The position numbers were made by a program, and so were the translations under genes. The notes below the pieces were generated by a model. It saw only the letters and a list, made by a program, of their open reading frames with translations, made no database searches and was not told the DNA's origin. Below are positions 60,915-64,000 of a stretch of DNA of 64,000 bases, piece after piece. The stretch spans positions 2,704,501 to 2,768,500 of the forward strand of contig JADJWV010000002.1 of the NCBI GenBank assembly GCA_016716185.1. Reading direction: 5' to 3'. The stretch is from Saprospiraceae bacterium (lineage in GTDB: Bacteria; Bacteroidota; Bacteroidia; Chitinophagales; Saprospiraceae). The first letter of the stretch is position 1; each line of letters starts with the position of its first letter.

Positions 60915-61688
60915 TCAAAACACTAGAAATTTTCCCACCCCAATTGACTTTCCTTTGCTGTATATTTTATATACATAGATGCCTGTATTCAGGTGTTGAA
61001 GCGCAAAGGAACCCTCAAAATCAATATCATCCATGGAAATTACTCTATTCCCATGCATATCGAAAATATCCAGAGCTGGAAAATCAAATTTCGATATTTG
61101 ACTAAGCTTGTATTTTAATTGTTTAGAATAGGGATCAAAATATACATTGTTAACATTCTGGTCAACTGGGTTGTTTCCTACAATAATTACACCATCTTTA
61201 ATTTTATATTCAACACAGGCATCAGAAAAAATGGAATACGCTTTTAAACCATTATTTTCTACATAAATAACTTCTCTAACCATGGTCGTACAGGTATATT
61301 CTTTCGATGGCATAATACAAATAAAATGATTTGTCGGACTCAGTTCTTCGTACTCCAGAGTCATCAAAATATCGCCTTTATTAACAATAAGATTTTCGTT
61401 TAAATTCTCATTTATATATAATATTCTAACATTATTCGGACATATCTGATTGAATTTAAACTTGTCGCCTTTCAGAACATTAGAAGTTAGTGTTTTAAAA
61501 GCTACTTGATCCGAATTGTGGTGAATTCCAAATTGCAAAGTAGCCAATTTGTAATCCTCCTTTGGAATAACATCACAATAAACTTTCTGATTTTCAAATC
61601 GCAGTTTGAACTCCAAACTAAAATCATTCGATTGACTCCATATCAAAGTTGATACGAAGAGCAGAATAAAGATGGGCAAGGTTTTCAT
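60915..61688 (-). CDS. secreted T9SS-sorted protein, paralogue 2 (cohesin-like?)
   Basis: A 257-residue paralogue of the protein at 60082-60861: signal peptide (LPIFILLFVSTLIWSQ), the same beta-domain pattern (KVYCDVIPKEDYKLATLQFG, IHHNSDQVAFKTL, VEYKIKDGVIIV) and a type A sorting domain (ALDIFDMHGNRVISMDD, IYVYKIYSKG). The two share strong sequence identity across the first ~165 residues and less after. It starts 128 bp from, and divergent to, the large repeat protein at 61817, suggesting a shared regulatory region. Confidence 0.82.
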   Translation of the reverse strand: MKTLPIFILLFVSTLIWSQSNDFSLEFKLRFENQKVYCDVIPKEDYKLATLQFGIHHNSDQVAFKTLTSNVLKGDKFKFNQICPNNVRILYINENLNENLIVNKGDILMTLEYEELSPTNHFICIMPSKEYTCTTMVREVIYVENNGLKAYSIFSDACVEYKIKDGVIIVGNNPVDQNVNNVYFDPYSKQLKYKLSQISKFDFPALDIFDMHGNRVISMDDIDFEGSFALQHLNTGIYVYKIYSKGKSIGVGKFLVF

Positions 61689-61816
61689 ATGTGAATATTT
61701 TAGCTCCCAAAGTTAATAAAATAATAAGATGGATACAAATCATCACAAGAAAATTTGAATTCCGGTAAGGTTTATTCCATAAAATTTGGTTTAACTTTAG
61801 GCTTTGTAACAAATCT

Positions 61817-64000
61817 ATGTTCTCGCGAATTTGGGTCATTTACCTGGTAATAACTTTTAATTTTCCGAATTGTGCTGGCCAGTTCCTGGTTCCTATTGAA
61901 TACCTTTCATTAAACTCGAAAGCAAGCTGTTGTTGCGGCCAATTCACAGAGATCTTTTTCCCAAACCTCGATTTTGAGACCGGGCCATTACCAGGACCCG
62001 GGACCTTTTTTACTTATGGCACCGGGACCAATTTTGGGGGCTGGACTGTAACTCAGGGCACCATTGACCACTGCGATGCATTGGTTGGCAATCTTGGACT
62101 GGGCAATCCTAACGGCGCCACCTATTTTATTGATTTGCACGGCTCCCCCGGTTTAGGAGGTATTTCTTATGATTTGTTTGGTCTGACCCCTGGAAATCAA
62201 TATCGCGTAGAATTCTGGACAGCTCAAAATGGCGGCGGCTTTTCATCTACCGGTTACCTGAAAATTGCAGGAGGAAGCTGGCTCAATGTCAACTGGACAG
62301 TATCTGTTTCCGGGTCCGTATCCTGGCGAAAAGAAATGTATGAATTTACGGCACAGGCTGCGAATGCCACCATGGAGTTCAGCAGTTCCGGCCCGATGGT
62401 CTTTGCGGGAACTTTGGTAGATGATATTAAAATTTTTGAATGCCCGGGGGATATGGAACCCCCTGAGGTTTTGAATCTTCCTGTCGATCTCACCGTTGAA
62501 TGCGATAACCAGGTGCCTGCTCCACCCCGATTACAACTTAGTGATAATTGTGATCCCAATCCTTCCATTCTGCTCAAAGAAACGAAAGTGACCATTGATC
62601 CTTGCACAAAAATGATCACACGAGAATGGACCATTAAAGATGTTTGCGACAATGAAGTAAAGATTCAGCAACTTATTGATATTATCGATCAAACGCCCCC
62701 TGAATTCACCAAATTACCACAGGATAAAATTGTAAAATGCGAACAGGATGTAAACAAAGAATTTACTGACTGGATCAAGAAAAATGGCAATGCCACTGCC
62801 CGCGATGATTGCGGACCTGTGAGTTGGCGCAGTAGTTACGATCGCGATCCGCATAAATATTGCGATACCATACTGACAGAATTTATTGCCATCAGTCCGT
62901 GTGGATTGGAAAGTATTGAATTTGCAACATTTTACGTAATCGATACAACAGCTCCTCAATTTACCACCGCTGCACAAAACAAAAATCTCATTTGCGTTGC
63001 CGGAGCCAAAGACTCCTTAAAAATGTGGATCGATTCATTTGCATTTGCGAAAACATCAGGCAACTGCGATACCGTCCTGTTGTCGCACAACTTCAACGGT
63101 GACTTCAATCAGAACCCTGTCCGACTCACGGTTTATGCCAAAGACCGCTGCGGCAACATCGACAGCAGTTCAGCCGTGTTTACTTACCGCACGGGAAGCG
63201 ATACGTTCAGAATCAAAGAATATTCCTGTTCGTTTGCACAGAATTCTACAGACACCTCTGTTTTTACTTCCCATGGTTGCGACAGCATCGTCATTTCTGA
63301 AAAAATTAAATTGTTTTCTGATTCTGTTTACATTCAAAATTTTACCTGCGATACATTCTCTTCCGGGTTTGACACGTTGTTCCTAACAAATGTTAGTGGT
63401 TGCGACAGCCTCGTTTTTATGGACACCGAACTCAAACCAAAATCCATTATTTCCATTGACCTTTACGATTGTTCCTTTAGTACCATGCGTACAGATACTT
63501 CCGTGTTCCAGGGCCAGTACTGCGATTCTACAGTCTACACGCATTACATCCCCCTTCGAAAAGACACCACCGTTTTGCAACTCTTTACCTGCGACTCTTC
63601 CAAAGCAGGACAACAGACCATCGTTCTTCAAAACATATTTGGTTGCGACAGCACCGTGATCAGCAATACCCTTCTGAGTACCGTTCAAACCAGCATGCAG
63701 ACTTTATTTGAGTGTGGATTATCGGTGGGCTATACAGATACTCTGGTCTTTCAGGCAGGCCTGTGCGACAGTTTGGTGATCAGACAGCATGTTCCCCGTC
63801 CGCTGGACACCCTCCGGCTGTTTAATCAAACCTGCGATCCCCTTCTATCGGGTGTGTTTAATTTTCATTTTTTCAATCGTTTTGGTTGTGACAGTCTGGT
63901 CATCGAAACGATCGATCTTTTGCCTTCCGATTCGCTGATTCTTTTGAGTTCAACATGCAATTTATCACAGGCCGGATTTTTTAAAGACAGTCTTCTAAAC
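61817..64000 (+). CDS. large secreted protein with DUF642-like domain and alternating cysteine repeats (3' end outside window)
   Basis: The frame is open for 728 codons from the ATG at 61817 to the window edge with no stop. A signal peptide (WVIYLVITFNFPNCAGQ) is followed by a Cys cluster (SCCCGQF), then a DUF642/carbohydrate-binding-like domain (~residues 50-215: FPNLDFETGPLPGPGT, GLTPGNQYRVEFWTA). Two HYR/Ig-like segments (PPEVLNLPVDLTVECDN, PPEFTKLPQDKIVKCEQ) follow. From residue ~465 on are repeats marked by CDS motifs at 63278, 63401, 63521, 63644, 63764 and 63887, spaced exactly 41, 40, 41, 40 and 41 residues. It is probably a T9SS-exported surface protein or adhesin. The C-terminus is not seen. 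Confidence 0.85.
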   Translation, partial: MFSRIWVIYLVITFNFPNCAGQFLVPIEYLSLNSKASCCCGQFTEIFFPNLDFETGPLPGPGTFFTYGTGTNFGGWTVTQGTIDHCDALVGNLGLGNPNGATYFIDLHGSPGLGGISYDLFGLTPGNQYRVEFWTAQNGGGFSSTGYLKIAGGSWLNVNWTVSVSGSVSWRKEMYEFTAQAANATMEFSSSGPMVFAGTLVDDIKIFECPGDMEPPEVLNLPVDLTVECDNQVPAPPRLQLSDNCDPNPSILLKETKVTIDPCTKMITREWTIKDVCDNEVKIQQLIDIIDQTPPEFTKLPQDKIVKCEQDVNKEFTDWIKKNGNATARDDCGPVSWRSSYDRDPHKYCDTILTEFIAISPCGLESIEFATFYVIDTTAPQFTTAAQNKNLICVAGAKDSLKMWIDSFAFAKTSGNCDTVLLSHNFNGDFNQNPVRLTVYAKDRCGNIDSSSAVFTYRTGSDTFRIKEYSCSFAQNSTDTSVFTSHGCDSIVISEKIKLFSDSVYIQNFTCDTFSSGFDTLFLTNVSGCDSLVFMDTELKPKSIISIDLYDCSFSTMRTDTSVFQGQYCDSTVYTHYIPLRKDTTVLQLFTCDSSKAGQQTIVLQNIFGCDSTVISNTLLSTVQTSMQTLFECGLSVGYTDTLVFQAGLCDSLVIRQHVPRPLDTLRLFNQTCDPLLSGVFNFHFFNRFGCDSLVIETIDLLPSDSLILLSSTCNLSQAGFFKDSLLN

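Overview
The window is a stretch of a Bacteroidota chromosome, most likely from the class Saprospiria. Three kinds of evidence point there. Many genes are preceded by the Bacteroidota -7 box TAnnTTTG. Several secreted proteins end in type IX secretion (T9SS) sorting domains. Lineage-typical families are present: DUF4271 next to hemD, DUF6029 with Omp28, a TMTC-like TPR membrane protein, GH97, and the C-form-lacking L32. Most of the content is housekeeping; no phage, CRISPR array or recognisable defence island is visible. One intact insertion sequence (IS1380 family) and one MITE-like element are present.

Layout. 1-5.9 kb (+): end of ddl, an outer-membrane barrel, a secreted serine hydrolase, the DUF177-rpmF pair, a RidA protein, trpS and a FAH-family enzyme. 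6.0-12.3 kb (-): a co-directional block read ABC-F, histidine kinase, response regulator, DUF4271, hemD, Nudix. 12.3-12.5 kb: a 134-bp element with terminal inverted repeats and TTAA flanks. 12.5-16.5 kb: a beta-helix protein (-) and an adenylate cyclase with TPRs (+). 16.6-22.4 kb (+): panC, panD, a flippase-like protein, the heptose-phosphate adenylyltransferase, Nif3, a zinc-ribbon coiled coil and a TPR protein, then tRNA-Met. 22.6-32.2 kb: GGCT-like protein, a large secreted protein, a metallophosphatase lipoprotein, a TMTC-like protein, an S41 protease and a DCC protein. 32.4-40.3 kb: membrane pyrophosphatase, the IS1380 copy nested inside a second pair of IS-like ends, glyS and gyrB. 40.6-43.7 kb: a divergent TlpA / DUF6029 / Omp28 redox-envelope module. 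44-51.8 kb: GH97, Smr protein, PstS-like lipoprotein, TPR protein, an unrecognised 544-residue protein and HU. 52-58.7 kb: a small lipoprotein, two YejBE-like permeases, a second S41 protease with tsaB, two ArsR-like regulators and lspA. 58.8-64 kb: pirin, two tandem T9SS-sorted paralogues and, divergently, the 5' 2.2 kb of a large secreted protein with N-terminal DUF642-like domain and cysteine repeats that runs off the window.

Non-coding structure is unusually rich. Gaps next to gene ends carry short purine- or pyrimidine-biased 'word' repeats (TAAGGCT, TCTATCT, AACTGGG, TTGTTAG types). Several gaps hold 49-58-bp inverted repeats bounded by TCCCGA...TCGGGA. Three genes (ABC-F, panD, lspA) have a -7 box only 4-7 nt before the start codon, which suggests leaderless mRNAs. 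I see no single clear new multi-gene system. The best candidates for novelty are the alternating 41/40-residue repeat protein with its divergent paralogue pair, the MITE-like element, the small inverted-repeat family and the unrecognised protein at 49.7-51.3 kb.
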